A program made the translations under genes and the position numbers. From NCBI GenBank assembly GCA_024698345.1, contig JAILRH010000255.1:1-64000 (forward strand): a stretch of 64,000 bases of DNA. The letters are read 5' to 3'. Below are positions 44,801 through 52,605 of the stretch, in pieces (the first letter of the stretch is position 1; every line of letters begins with the position of its first letter). This DNA is from Lachnospiraceae bacterium (GTDB lineage Bacteria > Bacillota > Clostridia > Lachnospirales > Lachnospiraceae). The notes below the pieces were generated by a model that saw only the letters and a program-made list of their open reading frames with translations, did not search any database and had not been told where the DNA came from.

Positions 44801-47800
44801 ATTATTCTTCTTTTGCTTATAGGGATAGCGTTAATAACACTTACACAAATAATGGAGATTTAATGTGGTCTCCTACACCTTATATTATTTACAGATATAC
44901 AAAGGCGTATGGAACAAACAATAAGACTTCACTAAACTTTCCAGCACGCAAGATGACGTCAGATAACGATAAATTTTGGAATATTAATCTTGACAAAAGT
45001 AATACATTTATTGATTTTGACAGATATCAGGCATTCAGAGGTATTGGCAGTGTGGGAATTATTTCTCAAAATAACAAGTCAAAAACTGCAATGAAAATTG
45101 CTACTTTTGACGGCAACAACAATACGATTAAATTTCATATTAGCCTGCCTAGATATGAAAGATATGCAAGTAATAAAGATCAAGATAATTATTTCCATAA
45201 ACAAAATAAATCACTTACGCAAGTATATGATGGAGTTCAGCTTGATAATGCAGATTATGGTCATGATGGTACTAATCAGATTCAGCAGTTGATGGGATTG
45301 GGGTTATTTGATTGTGTGATGGTGAAAAATGATTCTACTCATGAATACCAATTCTGTAATTTCACTCTGCAGGGTACCATTGAGGATAAAGTATATAATA
45401 GAAACGGAGATGATATAACAGGTACTACCGATCAGACGCAACTATTTTGTTTGGGTGGAGTTATAGGTAAACGAGTAAATGGAAACAATTATGACTTGAA
45501 TTTCAGTAATATTACATTTGACGGATTGACTATCACCGGAGCATATAATTGTGGAGGATTGATTGGTATAGACGCAGTTAAAAGTGTTACGAAGATGAAG
45601 ATAGATGGATGTAATTCAACAACAAACGGAATTAGTCTGACAGGCGGATATTATGGAAAGGCTAATGCACTTCGACATGGTGTAGGCAGTTTTGTAGGAA
45701 TGACATTTTGGTGCCGCCCATATATCAACGGTCAGACTTCTAACTCAGCAACATCGGATATTTATGTAGCTAACGTTTCCACCTATTATACAGGAAACGA
45801 CAATAGATGTAATGTAGGTGGTTTGATAGGTACTTCCGGAACCGGTGCTGAAATTAAAAATATCAGGTTGGTTGCAGCAAATAACAACTCAGTAGTAGGT
45901 GCACCAAATGTTGCAAATGCAGCAGGTTTTATAGGTTATGCACAGACTAGAGGAAATGGCAACGATGGTTGGTATGCGGATCCAAATTATTTGTCCAATT
46001 CAATTTATATTGAAAACTGCACGCTTGATAATGTATCAGTAAAAGCTAAAAATAGTGCAGCAGGTTTTTATGGGAGAAGCTGGCTCGATGCATGGTCAGT
46101 GAAGTATATCTTTATAAAAGACTGTGCAGTGGTCGGTGATGTTAATAATAAACCTGAGATCAAAGCATACGGAACCGGAACGAATAATGATGACAATTGT
46201 GTTGGTGGATTTGTGAGTGGGTTTAATGGAGCCAGTACTCTTATTATTAGCGAAATGACGAATTGCCATATAGAAGGTTATAGATTGGAGGGATACAATG
46301 TTGGAGGACTAATTGGAAGAACGACAGACAAGACTGCTTACCTAAAGAACCTTTATAGTAGGGATTGTGAAATAATTACATGCAATGCAAATGGGCGTGT
46401 AGGTGGAATTGTAGGTTTTTCCAATCAGAATCTATCAGGATATAATCTTAAAATTGATAATGTGAATTTTTACAGGCGAAATAACAACACTTTATCTGAC
46501 TTCACAAGTAATGCAGGTATGGTTGTAGGAGGGCATACATCAACAAATTATATTTACAAATTTATCGGCATCGGAGGTTATCATTCAGACAATATAAAAG
46601 TACCTACTGCAGTTGTAAAGTACTATGGAACAAATGCAGGCAATTTGTTCGTATATTCAGACTATTTAAATACCGGGGCAATTGACATCGCAAATAAAAA
46701 TAGTTATGTTTCAACGTTTGGCAATGATGGTGTCAATGTTGATCAGCCTTTGGCACCATTTGTAAATGTTGCTCCTCATATGGATATGGGAACAGATGAA
46801 TATCTGACAGGCGATGGCGCAAGCATTGGTAAAGCAGGAGAAATATACAAAGATATAAAGGCTGCAACTTCAAACAGAAGATATACTATCAGAACATCCT
46901 CAGTGACAGATCCTTCAGTAGGAAATGTTACAGATTCTGTTACAATGGCAAAATATATCAATGATAATGGTACTTATAAAGATGGCACATTTAAGATTTC
47001 AACGGCTTCGGCAGAGTTTAAAGATGCATTTAATAATTTGACCGGGGTTGACAATTTCTCTATGCTGGTTATTAATGATGATACTGATAAAGCCGGAGAT
47101 ATAACTCCGTTCATCAAATCGTATATACGTATGGTTACAAATGCGGCAGCAGGTTATAATTCAAATACTTTTTCACAGTATGCATACAGTTGTGGAAATA
47201 CTACTATTGATGCGTTGTATAGTGTTGTGATTAATCCGTGCTACTATGATGCAGGACAGGGTAAATTTGTTTTAGGAGAAGCAGGTGATCAAGGCTTACA
47301 AATGTATTCGCGTAGTGATACTACTGATGGAGGTAAGTATTATTTTGACTCATCTAAAGCAGATTCTGAATCTTCAAACACATGTCAGTTCTCACTGATT
47401 GATGTTCAGTTCAAAGACCCTACAGATACGAATAGCAATAGAGTGGCATATCACCTTTATGTACCTGTGTATACAAAGAAGATGCTTACGGTAGAATTTA
47501 GTGCAGTGACAATGTCTGAAACTAAATATAACCGTGCGCTATATGCAAATAAAATTACATCTGAAATAGAGGCTGGGAAAAATACAACCAACAGGTCGAT
47601 ACTTGTTGAGAGTACAAATGAGTGGACAACCACATTTATAAGATATACTTATCCGAAGAATCAGGTTTCATCAAGTGATGGCTGGAATTTTGATAAGACT
47701 ATTACTTTGACACTGGATGGTAACTTTAGGACTTTGCCGATTGGAACAAAACTGATACTTGTAGATCCAAATGCAAATTCTGATAAATATTACACGATGA

Positions 47801-49281
47801 CAATTGGTTCAGAGTATTCGACAAATACAGCTATACCACTTAATTTGTCGTCCTTCGTTGATGAAAGTGGTAATTCGTTTACTCCGCAGAATCTTTCAGC
47901 AATCCTTGCAGATTCTGAGGCTTCGGGTAATGGTGCAGGCCATACAAATGAACTTTATGAGGATTATTATATTAGTATGTATGTTCCAAAAAATGAAGGT
48001 GCTACACACAGTATACTTTTTGGATGTGAAGCAGAATTGGCCCATGGAAGTGGGGATGGTATGGTTAAGGCTAATATTGATTCAAAACTCTATTCTCTTG
48101 TGATTTTGGGTGATTTGTTCAATCATAGCATAGTGGAGAGAGGATTTGAGGTAAATTCCGGAGACGGTGTTACTTTTGGTGATAGTCCGGAAATGTTACC
48201 AACAAATAATGTGCTTAAATCAGAAGTGACCGCCACTGTACAGATTAAGAATCAAAGTGCAGGTGCATACCTTGCCAACTCGGATGTATATCATGCGTTT
48301 TTCATCTCATTGACATCCCATGATGAAGAGCATAAAGTATCAGATATTATTTATGGTATTACACCGGGATACATTAATAATACAACTACATATACCTACA
48401 CTAACAGCTCGGGAGAACATTCTGTTACTAAAACGGAATCCAGATTGGGAGCGAACTACATTAAACTTGATAGCGGAAGTATAATAGCTGCACTGTATGA
48501 TCCAACCATGAGTCCTGTTGTTACAATACACGCTGAAACAACTATGACTTTTAATGATGTAACGGCTTTCCCATTTAATATGAACGGGGAAGATGAAATA
48601 GGAACGCAGGTGTCAATCAAATCAAATCTTGCATATAGAGAAGAAGATTTATTGTTCAGTGCGATGAATGTAATAGAGGAAGATCCGGAAGGAACATTCT
48701 ATTATTCTAAAACAAAAAATAGTGCTGAACTTAGTTTCAATGCAGTACCTTCAGATGATACATCAGATGAGATTGGTTTAAAAACTAACAATAGAAATTT
48801 ACTTGGTGTAAATGGAAAATACGGTACATCACATCCGATTCTTGGAATGGCAATCTATAATGTAGATGATATTGTTGACTATGATTCGTCAACGACATTA
48901 AAGTACACAGTTGCACTGTATAAAAAAGTTACAGATGTAAATGGAACAAGGTATGTTCAGGTTGATGATATCAGTGACTATCTGAGTAGTGTTGACATGG
49001 AGGATCATGAAGTAACACTTACGGCAGACAGAACAACTAATCCTGCAGAATATGTATTTACGGGTTCGATAAACCATGAGCATCAATCAGACTTAGATAG
49101 AATGTTCGAGACGGACTTTAGCTGTAATGTTCTCACAGGAGATGCAGGGCACAATGAGTATGCTAATTATAAAATATATATTACGGCAGAACTAATCGGG
49201 GCAACAAACAGCTGGAAAGATGCATATCTTATTTATACAAATGCCAAATTTGATCCGTCAGTTATAGATCAGATAAATTGA
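38857..49281 (+). CDS. Giant 3474-residue GLUG-type surface protein
   Basis: ATG 38857 follows AGGTGATGAT. Residues ~15-48 look like an ordinary Sec signal (SISCVLALAIILAGFPVEM), without the Ala-Trp box. Most of the chain repeats a short pattern of the form G-G-(I/L/V)-(I/V/F)-G-x-x-x, as in GGIVGYCKN, GGLFGKYTS, GGVIGEYVNGS and GGLIGRTTD, each followed by a few beta strands. This is the GLUG-motif type, expected to form a long right-handed beta-helix. The last ~700 residues are different, with Ig-like strands. There is no LPxTG motif, SLH domain or C-terminal helix, so attachment must be indirect. It closes the SipW locus and is the best candidate for a tip or adhesive element. At 10.4 kb it is by far the largest gene here. 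Confidence 0.8.
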   Translation: MKNLIKINYRLIKRSISCVLALAIILAGFPVEMTSENGSEIISFLKEVKAAGELAELTARYSGHTYTFTSGGTELSEYSQCFQDSLWAVEHANDIITLNPVAGVFVFDTNYSPIGSASAPFNGTIYFNTSAADFAVNANSSIFDYVKDSVSLLRLGSADDNIPLSINRVADVDDTVSPLFAKHVVGSGAAAPYEWKVTLNSASARSYSGVIFEMTDGAKVNLTFDDKSNHTPLRDNNNVIVSGSIIDNKQNNANYGILCGVLKNGSVLNCTYTKVNDDNVTFIGTGIAYTGGLVGEIDGSTFEILSGSSNLKVDFQTSKDSVGFICGHAYNSTITLPDGYAISGTVDGNQYAGGIVGYCKNTTINYENTTGIINISNCNISNGNNASATGGVFGYYESNVKTNDILINNHSYILTNCTVVGESGKNGGIAGEYKPTYNDNVTIDLDKYSLGNSISLSGSIAGGLFGKYTSAGNVTITDSNTTNSHFVPSSSTVAYGGVIGEYVNGSTAGVYSQTLTLSDFVVNGINCTSTGNVGGVLNVLTGSTYISVDDVSITNASVDASTKFGGIVSTLNSNNIGSFIDLTGDFTVSLSSGTYKGGAVAGSFKNGVIRFAGTTDISGARAANGYGQLVYENDNTLVYALGSGSDSRWNFIRNEDTTTSDLGQWGEVVRLFKVNGADKNAEEAGIVSVSGNKVTVAGVTVNPTIDDEVSFAKVALNMQLNDGSDHGSLCFASGGANKNALLSTDITVSGTVDLSGTGLLGLMRDGGLGKYLGGGDNTFHNVAFFTGSVTGTNDAEIKLTTGEAYGNYNSGNVGTGGKIYLSENYGHDAQGLFAFAKGVSITDLKVSGNIDVERNGGSNYLYAGALFGAMTNGATLSGTTVTTTIDATRANNARFYIGGVSGVFDGNETSGNPYELSIKDSSIIRPVIVLSGVIGCTDSYNDGDLSKCNNTYAGGVLGLLKGATATRYGVSINSSEISPAITIDSRVSDVDYSYLGGMIGRVSANSTNQRTISINNVGMTNAAVQTKAKYAGGLLGSHWERTNVTIDGLTISGASVTHSYSAGGSKMSGLVFKGTGKWDVNTLSMSSTGITSADTNAASFGLIVNEAYSGSDGLYINLKNSGYTLSGVTIPTSSANGNYYVDEIVADSQNNDKSGGDILIGKDGTGIVNINMNAVNGADTKITSTGTYQNRIYSQLNTLNLTANQNSRYYYNLDVILAKGTNGSGATDGEKFLLWSVRKYASNNIKAYFKSNDDMISGTDIDLRGLSYYPIYGDNVTLPTGATVTFGFKAINDYENSTVTPDNWSRNPDDAGSPKTSDARNQHYLMQTGLFNTTSSLSADRLTLTGDFGYVEGIASGALINGSTSGSVTVTGLTLDKLVPSNTSSYMLINYINGTGNATPSLVVSGVRAENYNSAGVTLPVAKSLFGTAMGQNMTMTFSDIKLDARNGSTITDANWSADATNNAASMTAAYGTSRSIFSTATFFTTLLSSKTSVMIYNYGVDEDWEGGAPRNVTYGKEITSSKQYASGEEHYYTVGNMTGNYTNPIGNSNTRFNFSAGFLPYVGNYEDKGDDPTYPVVEIKVNYKAPGIVNGCGTYNDPYIISSASQLELVADVVNGEDSPSIITLPNEFYTDHISTSWHNANSGDGLYNLDNGRYVKDTTNSAKGLDNKWTADNVRLYLAAAYYLIDDDIELTSDFKGIGAPGTGTAVNGNYVFHGVIIGKKIDGTAPTITNPTDNPFIYISNGSVVKNINIEVETAVSKSLGRTGDNALYGYKKNNSTDKGAEYYGGVIGEIMGGDNIIDDVSIAYSGETSLSGNYSHLIAEGGMVGVVVNGSLIFRGSNSVSGRSVSGGGIYSNPYVGRVINGYAIYEKISGRPGTAPVNSSYYPIDSIDRTNQNKLDVNYDDGTIDIPDAQALYIMSLITQSIAGTAITTGNEDYTDGSNNGYSPSYGFWKQNYLVGVARLGDYDEVGCGIDTTKPKDYSSFAYRDSVNNTYTNNGDLMWSPTPYIIYRYTKAYGTNNKTSLNFPARKMTSDNDKFWNINLDKSNTFIDFDRYQAFRGIGSVGIISQNNKSKTAMKIATFDGNNNTIKFHISLPRYERYASNKDQDNYFHKQNKSLTQVYDGVQLDNADYGHDGTNQIQQLMGLGLFDCVMVKNDSTHEYQFCNFTLQGTIEDKVYNRNGDDITGTTDQTQLFCLGGVIGKRVNGNNYDLNFSNITFDGLTITGAYNCGGLIGIDAVKSVTKMKIDGCNSTTNGISLTGGYYGKANALRHGVGSFVGMTFWCRPYINGQTSNSATSDIYVANVSTYYTGNDNRCNVGGLIGTSGTGAEIKNIRLVAANNNSVVGAPNVANAAGFIGYAQTRGNGNDGWYADPNYLSNSIYIENCTLDNVSVKAKNSAAGFYGRSWLDAWSVKYIFIKDCAVVGDVNNKPEIKAYGTGTNNDDNCVGGFVSGFNGASTLIISEMTNCHIEGYRLEGYNVGGLIGRTTDKTAYLKNLYSRDCEIITCNANGRVGGIVGFSNQNLSGYNLKIDNVNFYRRNNNTLSDFTSNAGMVVGGHTSTNYIYKFIGIGGYHSDNIKVPTAVVKYYGTNAGNLFVYSDYLNTGAIDIANKNSYVSTFGNDGVNVDQPLAPFVNVAPHMDMGTDEYLTGDGASIGKAGEIYKDIKAATSNRRYTIRTSSVTDPSVGNVTDSVTMAKYINDNGTYKDGTFKISTASAEFKDAFNNLTGVDNFSMLVINDDTDKAGDITPFIKSYIRMVTNAAAGYNSNTFSQYAYSCGNTTIDALYSVVINPCYYDAGQGKFVLGEAGDQGLQMYSRSDTTDGGKYYFDSSKADSESSNTCQFSLIDVQFKDPTDTNSNRVAYHLYVPVYTKKMLTVEFSAVTMSETKYNRALYANKITSEIEAGKNTTNRSILVESTNEWTTTFIRYTYPKNQVSSSDGWNFDKTITLTLDGNFRTLPIGTKLILVDPNANSDKYYTMTIGSEYSTNTAIPLNLSSFVDESGNSFTPQNLSAILADSEASGNGAGHTNELYEDYYISMYVPKNEGATHSILFGCEAELAHGSGDGMVKANIDSKLYSLVILGDLFNHSIVERGFEVNSGDGVTFGDSPEMLPTNNVLKSEVTATVQIKNQSAGAYLANSDVYHAFFISLTSHDEEHKVSDIIYGITPGYINNTTTYTYTNSSGEHSVTKTESRLGANYIKLDSGSIIAALYDPTMSPVVTIHAETTMTFNDVTAFPFNMNGEDEIGTQVSIKSNLAYREEDLLFSAMNVIEEDPEGTFYYSKTKNSAELSFNAVPSDDTSDEIGLKTNNRNLLGVNGKYGTSHPILGMAIYNVDDIVDYDSSTTLKYTVALYKKVTDVNGTRYVQVDDISDYLSSVDMEDHEVTLTADRTTNPAEYVFTGSINHEHQSDLDRMFETDFSCNVLTGDAGHNEYANYKIYITAELIGATNSWKDAYLIYTNAKFDPSVIDQIN

Positions 49282-49359
49282 TGAAAATAGTTTACTGGAT
49301 ATTATTCATAATAATTTAAAAATATTCAGTGAAATGTGTCTGTTTTGTGTCCTTCCACG

Positions 49360-49388
49360 TTGACAAATGAGTACAGAAAAAGTATAAT
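49360..49388 (+). promoter_or_regulatory. Perfect consensus promoter of BIG_2 protein
   Basis: TTGACA (49360-49365), 17-bp spacer, TATAAT (49383-49388). The ideal match predicts strong, constitutive transcription of the gene at 49473. Confidence 0.88.
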
Positions 49389-49472
49389 TCTAGTTAATTA
49401 GGGTTGTTGTGCCCTTAATCATATTGAGTAGTAAAAAAAAGCACATTAATTGTACGCAGAACGGAGGAGTTT

Positions 49473-51020
49473 ATGAAAAGTATCAAGAGTAGATTTATTG
49501 CGTTAGGAATGGCTGTTGCTATGACAGTTACAGTTGCGGGTGTGATGCCGACTGATCAGGTATCAGCAAAGGCAAAAGTTAATTCTATTGTACTTAACAG
49601 AAAGACAGCTACAGTTTATGTAGGACAGGAGAAATCAATCAAACTGTTCCACGTAAACGGAGCAAAGCCAACATCTTCTAACAAAGCGGTAACTTATAAG
49701 ATTGCTAATAAGAAGATTGCTACAGTGTCAAAGAAGGGTATTGTAAAGGGTGTTTCTAAAGGTAAGACAACTGTTACAGTTACTTCGAAATACAACAAGA
49801 AGGCTTCAGCAAAGGTTACTGTAAAGGTTAAACAGCAGATTACAGATATCACTGTTACAAATGCAGTGAAAGATACATTGGTTGTTCGCAAAGGCAAAAA
49901 GTTAAAAGCATTAGTTAAAGTTGGACCAAAGAATGCTAACAAGAAGAAAGTTAAGTTCCTTTCAAAGAACAAGAAGGTTTTCACTGTTAATAAGAAGACA
50001 GGTATTATCAAAGCTAAGAAGTTTGGTACAGGCAAGCTCGTTATCAGAGCCGTATATGCACCAAAGAACAAAAAGGCAAGAAAGACTATCAAGGTTATAG
50101 TTCCTAACAAGCCTGTAAGTGCTATCACAGCAAAGGTTGACAACACAACTCTTGCTCCTGGTAAGACAGCAAACATTGCGCTTACATTTGCACCTGCAGA
50201 CGCAACAGTTAAGACTGTTACATATGCAACAAGCGATGAGAAGGTAGCTACAGTATCAGAAGATGGTGTTATTACAGCAGTTAAGCCTGGAAAGGCAACT
50301 ATCACAGTTACTACATTAGACGGTGGACTTACAAGTACTATTGAGATTACAGTCCCAGCAAAGACACCTGCTTCAAAAGTTACTGACAGCGCTTACACAT
50401 TCTCATTAGATAAGAATGCAATGAGTTATGATATCGGATACGAGGGCATTACATACAATATTGCAAGAGACAAATTTGAAAACGACATCATGACATTAGC
50501 TAAGATGTTTGGTAATGAGAAGTTCGATCCACAGACATTTGTAAAAGAACTTTCAAATGACAAGTTGGCAAAAGACTTCAACATCTTTGGCGAGAACAAG
50601 ACATTGATGCAGAAGGTTATGACTGTATCAGGAACAGATACAGAGAAGAAAATCAATGTTGAAGGTGTTGTTTATACACTTACAGCTACAAAGGATTCAC
50701 TTTTCCTCAAGAGATCTAACGAAGTTGATTACCAGAAGATTAGCGTTAAGAAAGATGGCAGCAACTATGTAATCACTACAGACATCTACGAGTCAAAAGT
50801 AGGTTACACAGATAAGTACACAATTACTATTTCTGATGATTACAAGAGCATCTCTGTTAAGAGAGGATCAATTGAAGTAATCTCTATCAAGATTGTTGAT
50901 ACAGGAGTTGAAGCAAGCTTCGATAAGAATTTTATAGATGTATTAAAGAACAAATATCCAACAACACCATTATTCATCCACTTTGTTGAGAAGATTTCTA
51001 TTACAAACGTTTATGAATAA
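49473..51020 (+). CDS. Secreted BIG_2 (Ig-like) domain protein
   Basis: A 515-residue protein; ATG 49473 after ACGGAGGAG. Residues 1-32 are a signal peptide ending VSA. Three BIG_2-type Ig-like domains follow (~36-120, ~122-212, ~215-298), each with a serine/lysine V-x-x-G-I-V-x-x-V-x-x-G-x-x-x-V-T-V pattern. The remaining ~210 residues are a soluble domain I do not recognise (from AYTFSLDKNAMSYDIGYEG). The mature part is very Lys-rich. Codon use is as biased as in rpsB and tsf, and the promoter is perfect, so this is probably an abundant surface protein. No anchor motif is visible; the basic Lys-rich modules may stick to the wall. A terminator follows. Confidence 0.8.
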   Translation: MKSIKSRFIALGMAVAMTVTVAGVMPTDQVSAKAKVNSIVLNRKTATVYVGQEKSIKLFHVNGAKPTSSNKAVTYKIANKKIATVSKKGIVKGVSKGKTTVTVTSKYNKKASAKVTVKVKQQITDITVTNAVKDTLVVRKGKKLKALVKVGPKNANKKKVKFLSKNKKVFTVNKKTGIIKAKKFGTGKLVIRAVYAPKNKKARKTIKVIVPNKPVSAITAKVDNTTLAPGKTANIALTFAPADATVKTVTYATSDEKVATVSEDGVITAVKPGKATITVTTLDGGLTSTIEITVPAKTPASKVTDSAYTFSLDKNAMSYDIGYEGITYNIARDKFENDIMTLAKMFGNEKFDPQTFVKELSNDKLAKDFNIFGENKTLMQKVMTVSGTDTEKKINVEGVVYTLTATKDSLFLKRSNEVDYQKISVKKDGSNYVITTDIYESKVGYTDKYTITISDDYKSISVKRGSIEVISIKIVDTGVEASFDKNFIDVLKNKYPTTPLFIHFVEKISITNVYE

Positions 51021-51084
51021 TCGGTATATCTGTTGATGTGTTCATTGAACCATAACAGACTTGATTATCAGATATGTTAAGATG

Positions 51085-51120
51085 AATGCTTCGGGTGATA
51101 TATTTGCCCGAAGCATTTTT
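51085..51120 (+). terminator. Terminator after BIG_2 protein gene
   Basis: AATGCTTCGGG (51085-51095) pairs with CCCGAAGCATT (51107-51117), followed by a T run. Confidence 0.9.
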
Positions 51121-51129
51121 AAGTGTTGT

Positions 51130-51166
51130 ACAATCACGGAACAAGAGTAGTGGTTTCGGGATTGGC
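51130..51166. repeat. Dispersed imperfect palindrome, copy B
   Basis: Starts ACAATCACGGAAC and ends GGTTTCGGGATTGGC. Related to copy A at 29029-29066 (about 80 percent identical). It sits just before the ribosome binding site of the gene at 51186. Confidence 0.6.
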
Positions 51167-51185
51167 ATTAATAAGGAGTAAGAAT

Positions 51186-51875
51186 TTGAAAAAAAGTTTA
51201 TTGTTTTGTGCCGGAATCATTGCATGCATTGCAGGCGGAAGTTTATTGGCACCATCAATTGCACATGCCGGAGATTTGAATGCTGCTGAGCAGTCAATTA
51301 TGGATTTTGCTCATGGGACCTTTGAATATGAGGGGAAGACATACAGAGCGACTGACGCTGCCATAGCAATTGCCTATGCAAAACTTGTTCAGGATGGAAT
51401 TGATCTGACACAGGAAGAAGCTGACAATTATATCAGTCAGGCAAAAAACAATGTGAAGGCGGGAATAGATCAGGGATATCTCTATCTTGTGGGAGAGTCG
51501 GAAAACAATGATGAATCAGGTGATGATGTCAACTCAGACGCCCAAAATGGCAAAAATGGTAAAGGTAACAAAAAAGGTGAGAATAAAGGTGGCAATAAAG
51601 GAGCGGATTCTGAAGAATCAACCACTGAAGGAGCTACTACCAAAGAATTAAAATACAAAGATGAACTTGAAAAAGTTGAAAAAGATGGGCAGATCTTGGA
51701 AACTGTGGCAGATGAAACTGTGGTGACAAGGGATGACTACATACTCTTCAAGGGAGAGAAAGTTATAAAGAATACCGGACATGATATTTCAGCAGGTATT
51801 TGGAGTATGGGAACTATCGCTATGGTATTTTCCCTATCTTTTGTGGGAGCGATAGTTGCTAAAAAGGATGAGTAG
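51186..51875 (+). CDS. Putative sortase substrate surface protein
   Basis: TTG start at 51186, 7 nt after AAGGAG. Residues ~1-28 are a signal peptide (LLFCAGIIACIAGGSLLAPSIAHA). Residues ~30-95 form a helical domain (AEQSIMDFAHGTFEYEGKTYRATDAAIAIAYAKLVQ). A Lys/Gly/Asn-rich linker follows (~115-145). The end of the chain has KNTGHD at about 195-200, a hydrophobic helix (IWSMGTIAMVFSLSFVGAIVA) and a KKDE tail. That is the layout of a sortase sorting signal, with NTG in place of the last part of LPxTG. The sortase gene starts about 100 nt downstream, which supports the idea. Helical domain not recognised. Confidence 0.65.
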   Translation: MKKSLLFCAGIIACIAGGSLLAPSIAHAGDLNAAEQSIMDFAHGTFEYEGKTYRATDAAIAIAYAKLVQDGIDLTQEEADNYISQAKNNVKAGIDQGYLYLVGESENNDESGDDVNSDAQNGKNGKGNKKGENKGGNKGADSEESTTEGATTKELKYKDELEKVEKDGQILETVADETVVTRDDYILFKGEKVIKNTGHDISAGIWSMGTIAMVFSLSFVGAIVAKKDE

Positions 51876-51980
51876 TAAAGCTCACAACAGGAGAAGAACC
51901 TCACATATGTAAGTGGTGGAAAAAAACAGGAGCGCTAATGCGTTTCTTATGACATTAAAGAATTGGAGAAAAATGCGATT

Positions 51981-52604
51981 ATGGGTGATGGCAGACAGAG
52001 TAAATGGATGTATATTATCGTGCCGGTAGTATTTACCGTTACGGTTATTGTACTTGCCATGACAGGATTCAGACCATTAGTAGATTCGGTTAAGGAAGAT
52101 TTTCTGGCTGTATGGATACAGGGAAGTCCGACTTACGATTATGCAAAGGGTGACGACTTGGGTGATGATGAGTATATTCGTCCTTCCAACGGTGATTTGT
52201 ATGGACAGATTTACACAGATGAGGATATTAATGCGCCTTTGTATTGTGGAGATGGAGCAGATCAATTGGCAAAAGGTGTAGGAACTTATGAAGGAGAAAA
52301 TTATCCGGGTGAAGGCGGAGTGATATTGGTCAGCAGTCATGATTCTACTTATTTTGAAAAAATAGATCATCTGAAAGAGGGGGACAAGGTATATGTAGAT
52401 ACCATGTACGGAAAATATTCGTATGAAGTGTTTGGTAAGAGAATATACAATGTTTCGGATGATTTTGATTATAAAGAAAATATCTCGGGAGAGGTTCTTG
52501 TGATGTACACATGTTATCCTCTTGGTCAGTCAGTTGGCAGCAGAGATGAGAGATATTTTGTGTATGCAAAGAAGATAGAAGGACCGGAGGTTTCAGATAA
52601 ATAA
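51981..52604 (+). CDS. Sortase (class D-like)
   Basis: The start is ATG 51981, behind GGAGAA; the open frame runs back to a TTG at 51963. The 207-residue protein has an N-terminal membrane helix (~10-28) and a sortase beta-barrel with His120 in VSSHDST, Cys178 in YTCYP and Arg188 or Arg191 in SRDERYF. It would cut a sorting signal between Thr and Gly and join the protein to the wall or another subunit. Size and the TCYP motif suit the class A/D branch; class is tentative. A dedicated substrate with a KNTG signal is the gene just before it, and an unknown membrane protein starts 2 nt after its stop, making a three-gene unit. Confidence 0.88.
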   Translation: MGDGRQSKWMYIIVPVVFTVTVIVLAMTGFRPLVDSVKEDFLAVWIQGSPTYDYAKGDDLGDDEYIRPSNGDLYGQIYTDEDINAPLYCGDGADQLAKGVGTYEGENYPGEGGVILVSSHDSTYFEKIDHLKEGDKVYVDTMYGKYSYEVFGKRIYNVSDDFDYKENISGEVLVMYTCYPLGQSVGSRDERYFVYAKKIEGPEVSDK

Positions 52605-52605
52605 T

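Noticed and set aside
49694..50305. 203-codon - strand open frame across the BIG_2 gene
   Set aside because: It arises from the biased Lys/Val/Thr codons of the real gene on the other strand. No ribosome binding site or promoter.
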